Shown: positions 45,024 through 60,205 of the stretch, piece by piece
Layout: each line of letters begins with the position of its first letter
Numbering within the stretch: the first letter of the stretch is position 1
Assembly: GCA_944320845.1 (NCBI GenBank)
Contig: CALUJA010000005.1
Coordinates: 101,188-165,187 of the forward strand
Origin: an uncultured Phocaeicola sp.
GTDB lineage: Bacteria > Bacteroidota > Bacteroidia > Bacteroidales > Bacteroidaceae
Reading direction: 5' to 3'
Length of the DNA stretch: 64,000 nt
Position numbers and translations under genes: made by a program
The notes under the pieces: model-generated
What the model saw: only the letters and a program-made list of their open reading frames with translations
The model's database searches: none
What the model was told of the DNA's origin: nothing

Positions 45024-45210
45024 ATGACTGTAGGTTCGTTGCTCCTTTGCATGCCGCTTTTCGGAGGCTGCAGAATTTCTTTTTGTGCCTGGCGCAGGGC
45101 ACTTTTATCCGCATAAAAAATTTTTTTAAGAAAAATAAAAAAAAGAGGCTATGTCACCCCGTAGTTTCTCGCATGTGCGTCGTCTTCTATATGTGTAGAC
45201 GGAAAAGATT

Positions 45211-46182
45211 ATGGAAACTGAAAAATTATTATTGTTTATAAAGGGAAAGTTGTCCGAGCAGGAGCGGCGGGAAGTGCTGCAGTGGCTTGCTCAGGATGAA
45301 AGCCATCGGGAGCGCCTGTTTGAACTGGAGCAGATTTATGGCTTGAAGCAGCAAGAGCGTTTTTCCGATAGGGAACGTGTGGACTATGCTTTCTCCCGTC
45401 TTGAAAGCCGGTTAGGCTTGCTTTCCCCCAAGAAACATGCAAACAAGCTTTTTCGTCTGTATTCGGGATGGGCGGCAGCTTCTTTCCTTGCATTTGCGAT
45501 GATAATCGGAAGTCTGTTTTATCTGAAAGACGACAGTATGGCATATCACACACTGCTTGTTCCCGCAGGCGAACACGCCACTCTGTTGCTGTGCGACGGA
45601 ACAAGAATCTCGTTGAATGCGGGAAGTCGTTTGGATTATCCCTCTTCTTTCGACGGAGAACAGCGCCGGGTAAAGCTGAAAGGAGAGGCTTATTTCGAGG
45701 TGGCAAAAGACAAGAAGCATCCGTTTGTGGTCGATTTGCAGGGACTTGACATAAAAGTGCTGGGTACTAAGTTCAACGTGAGGGCATATAAGAATGAAAA
45801 TTATTGGGTGAACCTGGTAGAAGGCGGCGTGGATGTTTGTACGGGAGACGGAAAGAATCGCGTTACGATGAAGCCTGATGACCAGGTGTGCTATACCACA
45901 GACCACCGTCTGCTGGTGAAGTCGGATGTCGATGCTTCGGCTTCGCTGGCGTGGATGAGCGGCGGACTGAAACTGCACGGACTGACGCTGCGTGAAATCG
46001 CCAATATCTTGGAGCGTAAATATAACGTGAAGATTCATATCGGGGAAAAATTGTCCGGCGAACTTTTCAATTGTCATTTCGACAGTACGATAACACTGGA
46101 AGAAGCCCTGCGGCTGCTGTCTGAATCAGGGCGGTTCAAATATCGCGAAAAAGGAAACGAAATTTATTTCTATAACCAATAA
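45211..46182 (+). CDS. FecR family anti-sigma factor
   Basis: 323 residues. The cytoplasmic N-terminal part (1-85; KGKLSEQERREVLQWLAQ) binds the sigma factor. One membrane helix (about 90-109, GWAAASFLAFAMIIGSLFYL) is followed by the periplasmic FecR domain (AGEHATLLLCDGTRISLNAG, VKLKGEAYFEVAKDKKHPF) and a C-terminal DUF4974 half (LKLHGLTLREIANILERKYN). It passes the signal from the STN domain of the next gene to the ECF sigma factor. Confidence 0.94.
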   Translation: METEKLLLFIKGKLSEQERREVLQWLAQDESHRERLFELEQIYGLKQQERFSDRERVDYAFSRLESRLGLLSPKKHANKLFRLYSGWAAASFLAFAMIIGSLFYLKDDSMAYHTLLVPAGEHATLLLCDGTRISLNAGSRLDYPSSFDGEQRRVKLKGEAYFEVAKDKKHPFVVDLQGLDIKVLGTKFNVRAYKNENYWVNLVEGGVDVCTGDGKNRVTMKPDDQVCYTTDHRLLVKSDVDASASLAWMSGGLKLHGLTLREIANILERKYNVKIHIGEKLSGELFNCHFDSTITLEEALRLLSESGRFKYREKGNEIYFYNQ

Positions 46183-46226
46183 GCCTATGAAAAATCAAGT
46201 ATTTTAACTTTAAAACATTTATCGCT

Positions 46227-49200
46227 ATGAATCACTTAAAGAAAAACACAGTTTTGGAAGAATGCATGACATTCTTGCGCAGGAGGTATGGCGGTGTTCT
46301 TATCGCTTCTTTTATCGGAGCGGCATATCCGCTTTCTGCATACCCGTTTGCTCAGAATACGACTACCGTGTCGCTTGACATGAACAATGTGACAGTAGAG
46401 GCGGTTTTGTCGGCTATCGAAAGCGAAAGTGACTATCATTTTACGTACAATCTGGCTCAAGTGGATGTGGAGCGTAAGGTCTCCATCAAAGTAGAGGATG
46501 AGCCGATAGACGAAGTGCTCGACAAGCTGTTCGTGTCAGACGATGTAGACTATAAGATTGAGCACAACAACCACATTATTCTGTATAAGAAAGAGGCTGC
46601 GGAAGTAAAGAGCGTGCAGCAGCAGGAACGTACCGTAACCGGAGTGGTGCTCGATGAGAATGGCGAAACCATTATCGGAGCGAGCGTGATGGAAGTGGGA
46701 ACTACCAACGGAACAATTACCGATTTGGACGGAAAGTTTACTCTTAAAATTGGAAGCGGTAAGTTGCAGGTTTCTTATGTAGGCTTCACCACGCAGACAA
46801 TAAATGTGGGTAATCGTTCCAGCCTTCAGATTGTGTTGAAGGAAGACAGCAAGACACTGGATGAGGTCGTGGTTATCGGTTACGGAACTCAGAAAAAGTC
46901 TGATATTTCCGGATCTGTAACTTCTGTATCGGGCGATAAGCTTTCCAAGATTCCTACAGCAAACGCAGAAATGGCTTTGCAAGGTATGGCTCCCGGTCTG
47001 TCGGTCAATTTCGGCAGCGGTGCGGCAGGTTCGGCCGCTTCGTTGCAGGTGCGCGGTGTCACTTCGTGGAAGGATCCCGATGAAGACGGAAGTTCGGACA
47101 GTAACGGTCCGTTGGTCATTATCGACGGTGTGCCGGGCAACATGTCATACTTGAACCCTGAAGACATCAAATCTATCTCTGTGTTGAAGGATGCGGCTAC
47201 GGCTGCCATTTACGGTGCGCGTGCTGCCGCCGGAGTTATCTTGATTGAAACCCACCGCGGTCAGACAAACACTGCGCCTAAGGTTTCGTTCTCCGCCTAT
47301 TGGGGATTGAGCGCAATGCCCAAGCGTCTGGATGTATGTAATTCGGCTGAATTCATTCAGGTTCGTAAGATGGCTCTGAGCAACGCAGAGATTCCTGAAA
47401 GTGAATGGCCGGCATATATTGCCGCTTACGAACAGGATCCTACCCAGTTTGCCGATACCGACTGGCAGAAAGAATACTATCAGCGCGGATTTACACAGAA
47501 GTATAACATCGGTTATACGGCGGGAAGTGCGAACTCCAATGTATCCTTGTCTGCATTCTACTCCAAGGCCGACGGTGTTACGGTAGCTACCGGCGACGAG
47601 AAGTTCGGTTTCCGTTTGAACTCGGATGTGACCCGCGGAAAATTCAAGATGGGTGAATCGGTAAGTTACAGCCGTTGGTCGGCCGATTTGGAGTCCAATT
47701 CCGGATTTTCTTCTATCTATCAGGTGACCAACATGGAGCCGCTCGCGCCTTTGTATGATGAGAACAACGATGGAGGTTATGGCGGTGCCATTGCAGGCAT
47801 GGGCATGTCGGACGCCGGAAATCAGGTTGCTTATAACGAGCTGATAGACTATACTTCCACCAACGACTATATTGCCGCTTCCGGTTACCTGCAATACGAA
47901 CCGATTAAGGGGCTTGTAGTGAAGTTCAACGCAAGCCGTAACATGTATTTCGGTAAGGTGCGCCGGTTTATTCCGACTTACGAAATCGGTGTCATGAAAA
48001 TAAATACCCGCGCCAGTCTGTATGAACAGCGTACGCAGACAACGAACGACTTGTTGGAACTGACTGCCAATTATGATACCACCATCAACGAAGACCATAA
48101 TCTGTCTGTATTGTTAGGTATTTCTCAGGAAGAAAACAAGTATGAGGATGTAAGTGCTACCGGATACAAGTTTGAAAATAATGATATGGATTTGTTGGGG
48201 CATGCTCAGGAAGATTATCAAGTGGGCGGAACAAAAACTCGCAGCGGACTTCGCTCTTTGTTTGGCCGTCTGAACTATAATTGGAAAATGCGTTACATGT
48301 TGATGGCATCGTTCCGTTACGACGGTTCTTCCCGTTTTGCCGAAGGCAATAAGTGGGGATTCTTCCCTTCTGTATCAGTAGGATGGAACATCGCCAACGA
48401 AGAGTTTTGGGAAAACTTCAAGGAAACCGTTTCCATGTTCAAGCTTCGTCTGAGCTACGGTGCGTTGGGTAACCAGCAGATTGGACTTTACCGCTATCTT
48501 CCGACGATGACTTATAATGATGATGCGCTTAATTATCCTTTCGGAGGGTCAAGTACTTCATTGGGATATGCCATTACAGACCTTCCTTCAAGCAATATCA
48601 AGTGGGAAACCACTATCTACAAGAATATCGGTGTGGATGTGTCTTTGTGGAACAACAAGTTGGAACTGTCTGCCGAGGGTTATATCAAGGATACACGTGA
48701 TATGCTTTCACGCCGTAATATTTCTTTGGCAACGGGATATACTCCTTCATTGCTTGTAAACGACGGTAAGCTGCGCACTACGGGATTCGAGTTCCAGGCA
48801 ATCTATCACGGGAACGTAGGCGAATTCAAATATGATTTGGATTTGAACCTTTCTCATTACAAGAGTGTGCTGAAAGCAATGGCTAATCCGGATTATCTGT
48901 ACGAATATGGCGCATTGCGTACATATGTGGGCGGTGAAATCGGTGAGTTCTGGGTGTACAAGACTGCCGGCATTTTCCAGAGCCAGTCGGAAGTAGATGC
49001 TTGGAACAAGGAGCACGGTTATTATGACCAGAATGGAAATTGGCAGGGAATGCAGCCGGCAGCTAAACCGGGTGATATCCGCTTCATTGACCAGAATGGC
49101 GATGGTATGCTTGATACGAACGACCGCGTGAAGGTAGGAAGCGGTACGCCGAAAGTATCGATGGGATTCAACATCAACTTGGCTTGGAAAGACTTCGATT

Positions 49201-49640
49201 TGGTAGCCAACTTCTACGGCGATTTCGGAGCAAAGCGTTACAACTATACCAAGTACCAGTTGCAGCGTATGGATCAGAACTTCAACAGTGGAAAAGATGC
49301 ATTGCGTGCATGGACGCCGGAGAATCCGAATACGGATGTTCCCCGTGCAGTATCGGGCGACCCGAATGGTAACAACCGTACTTCTGACCGTTTTGTTGAA
49401 AAAGGCAACTATCTGCGTCTGAACAATCTGCAGTTGGGCTATAATCTGCCGATAAAATATTGCAAGAAAATAGGTTTGACTAATCTGCGTGTTTATGTGG
49501 GCGGTACGCGTCTGTTCACTATTACCAAGTACTCGGGATACGATCCTTCTACCGGATCTTCTGTCGGACAGATGGGATACGATTATGCGTCTATACCGTT
49601 GAGCCGTGACTTTATGTTGGGATTGAAAGTAGGTTTCTAA
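46227..49640 (+). CDS. SusC/RagA transporter with STN signalling domain
   Basis: 1137-residue outer-membrane importer that also signals. An extended N-terminus with a signal segment (about 20-48) is followed by an STN domain (about 50-125; SLDMNNVTVEAVLSAIESES) that would touch FecR, a carboxypeptidase-regulatory-like domain (GASVMEVGTTNGTITDLDG), a TonB-box region (DEVVVIGYG), the plug (SVLKDAATAAIYGARAAAGV) and the barrel ending SRDFMLGLKVGF. It forms a unit with SusD (23 bp downstream). The STN domain distinguishes it from the SusC at 14.1 kb. Confidence 0.96.
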   Translation: MNHLKKNTVLEECMTFLRRRYGGVLIASFIGAAYPLSAYPFAQNTTTVSLDMNNVTVEAVLSAIESESDYHFTYNLAQVDVERKVSIKVEDEPIDEVLDKLFVSDDVDYKIEHNNHIILYKKEAAEVKSVQQQERTVTGVVLDENGETIIGASVMEVGTTNGTITDLDGKFTLKIGSGKLQVSYVGFTTQTINVGNRSSLQIVLKEDSKTLDEVVVIGYGTQKKSDISGSVTSVSGDKLSKIPTANAEMALQGMAPGLSVNFGSGAAGSAASLQVRGVTSWKDPDEDGSSDSNGPLVIIDGVPGNMSYLNPEDIKSISVLKDAATAAIYGARAAAGVILIETHRGQTNTAPKVSFSAYWGLSAMPKRLDVCNSAEFIQVRKMALSNAEIPESEWPAYIAAYEQDPTQFADTDWQKEYYQRGFTQKYNIGYTAGSANSNVSLSAFYSKADGVTVATGDEKFGFRLNSDVTRGKFKMGESVSYSRWSADLESNSGFSSIYQVTNMEPLAPLYDENNDGGYGGAIAGMGMSDAGNQVAYNELIDYTSTNDYIAASGYLQYEPIKGLVVKFNASRNMYFGKVRRFIPTYEIGVMKINTRASLYEQRTQTTNDLLELTANYDTTINEDHNLSVLLGISQEENKYEDVSATGYKFENNDMDLLGHAQEDYQVGGTKTRSGLRSLFGRLNYNWKMRYMLMASFRYDGSSRFAEGNKWGFFPSVSVGWNIANEEFWENFKETVSMFKLRLSYGALGNQQIGLYRYLPTMTYNDDALNYPFGGSSTSLGYAITDLPSSNIKWETTIYKNIGVDVSLWNNKLELSAEGYIKDTRDMLSRRNISLATGYTPSLLVNDGKLRTTGFEFQAIYHGNVGEFKYDLDLNLSHYKSVLKAMANPDYLYEYGALRTYVGGEIGEFWVYKTAGIFQSQSEVDAWNKEHGYYDQNGNWQGMQPAAKPGDIRFIDQNGDGMLDTNDRVKVGSGTPKVSMGFNINLAWKDFDLVANFYGDFGAKRYNYTKYQLQRMDQNFNSGKDALRAWTPENPNTDVPRAVSGDPNGNNRTSDRFVEKGNYLRLNNLQLGYNLPIKYCKKIGLTNLRVYVGGTRLFTITKYSGYDPSTGSSVGQMGYDYASIPLSRDFMLGLKVGF

Positions 49641-49663
49641 TCAAATAATAAGAAATAAGTGCT

Positions 49664-51199
49664 ATGAAAACAAAATATATATTATTGTGTGCAGCCGTTG
49701 CGGGAGGAATGCTTTTCCCATCTTGCTCTGATTTTTTGGAAGAAGAGGTAAACCCTAATGCTTTGTCTCCTTCTTTGTTCTGGCAGAGTGAGGAAGATAT
49801 CATGAAAGGACTGACCAGTGTCTATGCGGCTTTACAGCCTAATGCGGATTGGGCAGCTCCTTACGAAAGATATATTGTAATAGACAATTACCGGAGTGAT
49901 GAAGTTTCAATCCGCCATGATGTTACGAGTTGGATTAGTATCGCATCGTTTACGAACGAATCAACTAACGGTATATCAACCACTGAGTGGCAGGATCTTT
50001 ATAAAGGAATCAATTATGCCAATCAATGTATTGACAACATTCCCAACATTCCGGAAGAGGATGAAAGTGTGAAGGAAGCCAAGACACAGGGAATTGCCGA
50101 AGCCCGTTTCCTGCGTGCCTTTTTCTATTACCGATTGTATCTGAATTATGGAGAGAAGATACCTATCTATCTGCATGAGCTGGAAGGAACGGATGAAGAA
50201 TTCTATCCTCCTCAGGCTGAAGAAGGCGAATTGGTTGCTTTGATAGAGAAGGAACTGAGCGAGATTCAGTCTGATTTGCCCGAAAGCTATGATGATGAGA
50301 ATAAAGGTAGAGCTACTCGTTATGCTGCTGCTGCCATCTTGGGCAAGTTCTATATGTTCCGCGGCGAACTGGATAAAGCGGAAGCGGAGTTCAAGAAAAT
50401 CATCGATAAGGAAAATGTCTTGTTCGGTTTGATGGAGAACTGGGAGGACAATTTTGACGGGATGCACAAGAATAATAAAGAGTCCATTTTTGAAGTCCAG
50501 TTTACGGGAGATACAAGCGGAGGGCATAGTGAGTATAACCTCTTTACCGTTCATCTGGCTCCCTTTGGATGTGACGGAGCTTATGAGGAAGCATATCCTA
50601 CTCAGTGGCTGTTCGATGTGATGAAGACGGACTTGACGGTGGACGGTGAATACAGTACCCGTTTGCTGAATACGATTATTTTTGATGACCCCAACTGTCG
50701 CCCCTTCTATTATGAAGATGGAAAGTCTTTCAAAGATTACCATCCAGAGGGTCGGTTCTATTGGCATAAGTTCGTGACCTGGACGGAAGGGATGAGTTCT
50801 TATTGGGATACCAGTTTCTTCAATATCCCGCTTGTGCGCTATGCCGACATCTTGTTGCTTTATGCCGAGTGTCTGAATGACAGGGGTGCTACACAGGAAG
50901 CCATCGGTTATATCAACCAGGTACGTCAGCGTGTCAATGTGCCCGATTTGCCTCTTACCATGACCAAGGATGAAGTGCTGAAACATCTGCAAGATGTGGA
51001 ACGTCCGTGCGAATTGGCTTTGGAAGGTTCGCGTTGGTACGACCTGATTCGTTGGGGAATAACTGAAACTGCGCTGAATGAGCATGGAAAAGACAATGTT
51101 GAAAACTATGTGGATACAAAACACAAGCTGTTCCCGATTCCGCATTCAGAGTTCCTGTTGAATCCAGACTGGGAGCAGAATCCGAACTTCAGTAAATAA
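49664..51199 (+). CDS. SusD/RagB family lipoprotein
   Basis: 511-residue surface glycan-binding partner of the SusC before it. The lipobox is FPSC at residues 18-21, followed by SDFLEEEVNP. The SusD helical core has EARFLRAFFYYRLYLNYG, and the C-terminal domain has YADILLLYAECLNDRGATQEAIGYINQVRQR and ERPCELALEGSRWYDLIRW. The order is canonical for a PUL. An intercistronic hairpin follows. Confidence 0.96.
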   Translation: MKTKYILLCAAVAGGMLFPSCSDFLEEEVNPNALSPSLFWQSEEDIMKGLTSVYAALQPNADWAAPYERYIVIDNYRSDEVSIRHDVTSWISIASFTNESTNGISTTEWQDLYKGINYANQCIDNIPNIPEEDESVKEAKTQGIAEARFLRAFFYYRLYLNYGEKIPIYLHELEGTDEEFYPPQAEEGELVALIEKELSEIQSDLPESYDDENKGRATRYAAAAILGKFYMFRGELDKAEAEFKKIIDKENVLFGLMENWEDNFDGMHKNNKESIFEVQFTGDTSGGHSEYNLFTVHLAPFGCDGAYEEAYPTQWLFDVMKTDLTVDGEYSTRLLNTIIFDDPNCRPFYYEDGKSFKDYHPEGRFYWHKFVTWTEGMSSYWDTSFFNIPLVRYADILLLYAECLNDRGATQEAIGYINQVRQRVNVPDLPLTMTKDEVLKHLQDVERPCELALEGSRWYDLIRWGITETALNEHGKDNVENYVDTKHKLFPIPHSEFLLNPDWEQNPNFSK

Positions 51200-51241
51200 A
51201 TACCCGTTTAATCTGTACTATTCCTGATTTTGGAGTTATGA

Positions 51242-51268
51242 CGGGCTTCATGGATAAAATGAAGCCCG
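51242..51268 (+). other. intercistronic hairpin between susD and the GH63 gene
   Basis: CGGGCTTCAT (51242-51251) pairs perfectly with ATGAAGCCCG (51259-51268) around a 7-base loop. There is no T-run, and the hydrolase genes continue in the same direction, so it may protect the susCD part of the message or attenuate downstream expression. Confidence 0.55.
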
Positions 51269-51328
51269 CCAAATACTCCTTTGCGTCTGCAAATCGGGAT
51301 TAGGAATCTTAAATATCAATTTACGTTT

Positions 51329-56670
<5,342 letters not shown>

Positions 56671-56737
56671 GGGCACATGCGGATGTCCTTTTTCCAGATG
56701 AGATGAATGTTTGCTGTTGATTGTTGATAACTGAAAG

Positions 56738-56802
56738 TTCCATGCCGTAAAACCCGGTTTCCGACACTGTGGAAATCCGTCTTTACTGGCATGGAATTTT
56801 TT
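56738..56802 (+). terminator. composite hairpin terminator of the PUL
   Basis: TTCCATGCC (56738-56746) pairs with GGCATGGAA (56788-56796). The interior continues with GTAAA/TTTAC and CGGTTTCC/GGAAATCCG (one bulge), and six T residues follow at 56797-56802. Confidence 0.8.
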
Positions 56803-56831
56803 CGTAAGTTTGGAATAGCTTTCTTAGTTCC

Positions 56832-56956
56832 TTATAATAAGGACATTGGGAGAATTATCCGATTTTGAGGTAATGACTTGGCAACTGTGTTATTTGCTGC
56901 GTTCTGCCATGATTTGCGTTTCAAGTAACTCTTTGACATGCAAAGGTACAAAAAAT
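56832..56956 (-). repeat. dispersed border repeat, copy 3, with an att-core-like start
   Basis: Read leftward from 56956 it is ATTTTTTGTACCTTTGCA, then a frame of 35 codons (ATG at 56939, start MSKSYLKRKSW) to a TAA at 56832. GTACCTTTGC matches both TAnnTTTG and the CTnDOT-type core GTANNTTTGC. Relatives lie at 34785-34870 and 38930-39046. It begins 25 bp after the reverse transcriptase stop and marks the switch from GC-balanced PUL to AT-rich island. The rest of the 56671-56980 gap is the PUL terminator. Confidence 0.55.
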
Positions 56957-56980
56957 ATTTGTGATACCCGCAAAGGCTTT

Positions 56981-58186
56981 TTAGCCATAAATGTTCAACC
57001 ACTTATGTTCTTCTCCAATTTGTATCGGATGAAACAATTTGGCGAATCGACTATTTTGACGTTTTCTTGTTTTTAATATTACTTCCGAAATGTTGACTTT
57101 TGGAATATCTAACTTGGATTTATTAATTTGATGATTGATAGCATTACTCATCCATTTAATCTGATTGTAGGAAATATCAGTAAAGGCGTAATAGCCACAC
57201 CATTGTGCAATAGCAGTTTTTATAGCCATTGCTTTTTCTTCAGAAGTTGTTGAACTTTTAAGTATAGTTTTAATTCTTCCAATTATTTGATAGCAACATT
57301 CTTTTGTCGGATGTAAATTTTGGCCATCAAAAACTACACCCAAATACTTCATATTCTGCTTCTTTGGCTTTAGGAAAATTGCAGTTTTTGCATCAGAAGA
57401 TTTTTCTAAAGGATGTATAGTCAAATTACGATACTTTAATAAGTATTCTTCTACTTGAGATAGAACAAGTTGAGCTTCTTTTAGGTCAGACACAGAGAAC
57501 ACCATATCATCTGCATATCTAACCATTTTCCATCCTTTGGAAATGGTTAATTTATCTAACTCATAGAGATATAAGTTACTTAATACTGATGAAATTGGAT
57601 TGCCTTGAGGTATTCCTCCTTTGGGAAATTGATCTATATCGTCTTTTTTAATGTTTGAATAGTCAACAATAGGATTAATGCCTTTACAAATTAAATCCTT
57701 TACATAGTTATCAATCGGTTGTTGATCTAATAAATCCAAAAGAATTGTCTTGTCAATTTCATCAAAAAAATGCTTTATATCTATTTTCAATAAGGCATTT
57801 TTAGTATGGTGCATCTTTTTTAATTGAATTAAAGCATCTCGTGTACTTTTCCCTTTTTGATAGGCATAACTAATAGAGCTAACACTATTGAATAAATAGG
57901 ATAAAGTTTTTGATAGATAGTCGCTAATGGCTTTTAATACAATTTTATCACTAATAGAATATGGAATGATTAGCGGCCTATAACTTCCATCTTTCTTGGG
58001 TATTAGAGTTGCTTTCCATTTACCGAAACTATAATCCTTTCTTTGAAGATGTCGTTCAATAACCGCCAACCTTGTTTTATAAGATTCAGCAAATGAATTT
58101 AGGTATAGTATAAATTCTGCACCTTCACTCTTTTTCTTCTCAAAAAAGTTGTTCCATGCATTATTTAAGAATTTACGCCATTCCAT
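56981..58186 (-). CDS. stand-alone reverse transcriptase
   Basis: 401 residues. RVT_1 motifs in order: LIPKKDGSYRPLIIP, SYAYQKGKSTRDALIQLKKM, LKIDIKHFFDEID (first catalytic Asp), GGIPQGNPISSVLSNLYL, and MVRYADDMVF (catalytic YADD). The thumb region is about 270-401, with AIKTAIAQWCGYYAFTD. There is no HNH or maturase domain and no intron-like flank, so it is not an ordinary group II intron protein. Its PQG motif is not the DGR form, and retron hallmarks are absent. It may be a group II-like or 'unknown group' RT, several of which defend against phage; that role is inference. It is last in a run of three minus-strand genes. Confidence 0.9.
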   Translation of the reverse strand: MEWRKFLNNAWNNFFEKKKSEGAEFILYLNSFAESYKTRLAVIERHLQRKDYSFGKWKATLIPKKDGSYRPLIIPYSISDKIVLKAISDYLSKTLSYLFNSVSSISYAYQKGKSTRDALIQLKKMHHTKNALLKIDIKHFFDEIDKTILLDLLDQQPIDNYVKDLICKGINPIVDYSNIKKDDIDQFPKGGIPQGNPISSVLSNLYLYELDKLTISKGWKMVRYADDMVFSVSDLKEAQLVLSQVEEYLLKYRNLTIHPLEKSSDAKTAIFLKPKKQNMKYLGVVFDGQNLHPTKECCYQIIGRIKTILKSSTTSEEKAMAIKTAIAQWCGYYAFTDISYNQIKWMSNAINHQINKSKLDIPKVNISEVILKTRKRQNSRFAKLFHPIQIGEEHKWLNIYG

Positions 58187-58296
58187 AATTTTTAGAGTAC
58201 AAAAAGCAAAAACGTATGAGTAAAAATAAGCTCAATCAACAATAAATATTCTTATAGAGAATACGCTAACTTATCAAGTGGTTGTAATGCAGACGA

Positions 58297-59604
58297 TTAG
58301 TTATCAATACTGATATTATTATCTATGTTAATACTCGGCACATCGTTTCTTACAAATTCAGCCCTTTCATTAAGTTCAAACTCACGTTTATTTCCATGAT
58401 TATCTTCTACGATAACAGGAATAAAATTATCTCCATCTGTAAGATGTAACATATATGTAAAGGTATAAGGACTGGATTTTCCAGTTAAATCTATAACCTT
58501 GTTTTCTACTTTGTGCGTCCAACTGTCATAACAAAGTTTCTTGGTTCTTTTGACTGTTACCGATTTTACATCACCAGCAAATACAATTCGAAATGAAACA
58601 TTACATTCAATACCATTTCCCGCAGAATTTGTGATAGACACATCGCAAAGGCCATTGATTTGTGGTTTATCTTGAGGAAAAAGAACCGTTACATTATTCG
58701 GAAATTTAATAGCAGAAACATCACCTTCGTATGAAGACAGCGCAGTCGTGGGTGGTAAATTATCTATAGCAATTAATCCTAGTGGTTGTATCTTATAACT
58801 CCAATCTTTATTTATAGCAACTAAACAAATGCATTTATACCCGTTGCTTTCGGATTGTCGATAGCATTCCATTCTGCCATTAAGAGTTTTTACACACAAA
58901 TCAAAATCGTTGGATATGACATCTTCTACAAATTCATCAATTTCTTTTGTTGAAGAACACGCATATAACACATAGTAATCTGCCACAATAGAAGAAATTA
59001 CGTTGTATTTCAAACCGGAAAAACTATGAATTATAGGGATAGTTGAATTTGTTATGTATTCAGTCATGTTAGTTCTAGACAACTGATTAACTAGCCCACA
59101 TAATAAATGTATATTTTCATCATCTAAATGTTCTTTCTTTCTAAATAACCACTTTTTAATATCAATTTTCTGGGTAGGATTAGAAAACTTAGATACTAAT
59201 GGCGCACATTGCCCTGATATTGAAGAAATAACATCTTCTTCGTAATAAGGGGAGAGATTGTAATTGCAAATGGTATCTAATTCATTTTCAACAACGATTT
59301 TAATTTGCAATGCTTTATTGTTTTTTAAAGCGCATAATGCCGTTTCATTTTTATCTTTACATTTTCTTACGACATCAAGTAATGGCATAGAAATCGAATT
59401 CTCTTGATTCCTATCAAACGACATAACGATTTCATCTTGAACAAATATGGATAGTTTTTTATTCGATACATTGTCAATTGATAACGTATCTGTCGTAAAT
59501 CCAATAGTAGGCTTAGACTGTTTTGATGCGGTATTGCCATTATTACATGATGAACAACAAATCAGTAATATCATCAAGGAAGTATAGAGAACGTTATTGT
59601 ACAT
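58297..59604 (-). CDS. hypothetical lipoprotein of the RT cargo
   Basis: 435 residues. The lipoprotein signal ends in CCSSCNNGN (lipobox about residues 16-20). The middle part (about 120-290) has conserved-looking WLFRKKEHLDDENIHLLCGL and EIDEFVEDVISNDFDLC. The C-terminal 140 residues are Ig-like beta-sandwiches, ending DGDNFIPVIVEDNHGNKREF. The family is not recognised. It overlaps the secreted-protein gene upstream by 11 bp, and the RT gene starts 110 bp downstream, so the three probably share a message. AT-rich codon use matches the island. Confidence 0.75.
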   Translation of the reverse strand: MYNNVLYTSLMILLICCSSCNNGNTASKQSKPTIGFTTDTLSIDNVSNKKLSIFVQDEIVMSFDRNQENSISMPLLDVVRKCKDKNETALCALKNNKALQIKIVVENELDTICNYNLSPYYEEDVISSISGQCAPLVSKFSNPTQKIDIKKWLFRKKEHLDDENIHLLCGLVNQLSRTNMTEYITNSTIPIIHSFSGLKYNVISSIVADYYVLYACSSTKEIDEFVEDVISNDFDLCVKTLNGRMECYRQSESNGYKCICLVAINKDWSYKIQPLGLIAIDNLPPTTALSSYEGDVSAIKFPNNVTVLFPQDKPQINGLCDVSITNSAGNGIECNVSFRIVFAGDVKSVTVKRTKKLCYDSWTHKVENKVIDLTGKSSPYTFTYMLHLTDGDNFIPVIVEDNHGNKREFELNERAEFVRNDVPSINIDNNISIDN

Positions 59605-60163
59605 ATTTACCCGATTTTGATTTCTTAGTAGTTGAATGAGTTTGCGAATTTCTTTTGGATTCTTTATTTGAGGATGATTTGCGAATTGAATTAGTTTTTA
59701 CCTGAGGTTTGAAAGACTCTTGAATAGATTTCAACTCGTTATATATTCGATCTCTCATACCTTCTGACTTACAAGCAAAAGTAAACCAATCTACCAATAT
59801 GGTTTCAGAATCATTATTTGTTTTACGAACAACTATATTACCCGGTCCTGCAAACCAAGCGTTATAATTATATCCTGTTCCCTTTTTCACTTCTACCTTT
59901 CTTAAATTAATTTCAATAGAATAGCAGCTAGTATATGATTGATTTCCTAAAGAATATTGAAAAGTTAAAATGCCATTTTCAATATGCATGTTTCGTACTT
60001 CATAAGGGACTCTAGTCATTAGTTGTTTCCCATTATAATATTCAGGTAACTCTATTGACGATTTAAATTCATTTATAATATGTTCTAGGCTTTGTTGAGC
60101 ATTGATGTTTACAGGAATAAACATCAACATCACAATAATAAATAAGAAACATAGTCTATTCAT
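59594..60163 (-). CDS. small secreted protein of the RT cargo
   Basis: 189 residues. A signal peptide ends about VNINAQ (residue 22). The mature domain (about 25-150) has FQYSLGNQSYTSCYSIEINL and WFTFACKSEGMRDRIYNELK, reminiscent of DUF4468-like secreted domains, but I cannot name it. The last 40 residues are Ser/Lys-rich and probably disordered. A -7 box (TACTTTTG) at 60208-60215 lies 44 bp upstream. It overlaps the lipoprotein gene by 11 bp. Confidence 0.72.
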   Translation of the reverse strand: MNRLCFLFIIVMLMFIPVNINAQQSLEHIINEFKSSIELPEYYNGKQLMTRVPYEVRNMHIENGILTFQYSLGNQSYTSCYSIEINLRKVEVKKGTGYNYNAWFAGPGNIVVRKTNNDSETILVDWFTFACKSEGMRDRIYNELKSIQESFKPQVKTNSIRKSSSNKESKRNSQTHSTTKKSKSGKYVQ

Positions 60164-60205
60164 GATATTCTCTTTCCTTTGCGATTTTTATAAATTCAAA
60201 CTACG

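Noticed and set aside
56981-58186. Diversity-generating retroelement reading of the RT locus
   Set aside because: The RT has PQGNPISSVL where DGR RTs have their distinctive GN-TSQ motif. No template/variable repeat pair was seen near it, and the neighbouring lipoprotein does not end in a C-type-lectin variable region.
56981-58186. Retron
   Set aside because: No adjacent msr/msd-like inverted-repeat RNA was recognised upstream (only 110 bp is available), and the NAXXH and VTG motifs of retron RTs are absent.
56981-58186. Mobile group II intron
   Set aside because: No maturase X or endonuclease domain, and no domain V/VI-like structure or interrupted gene around it.
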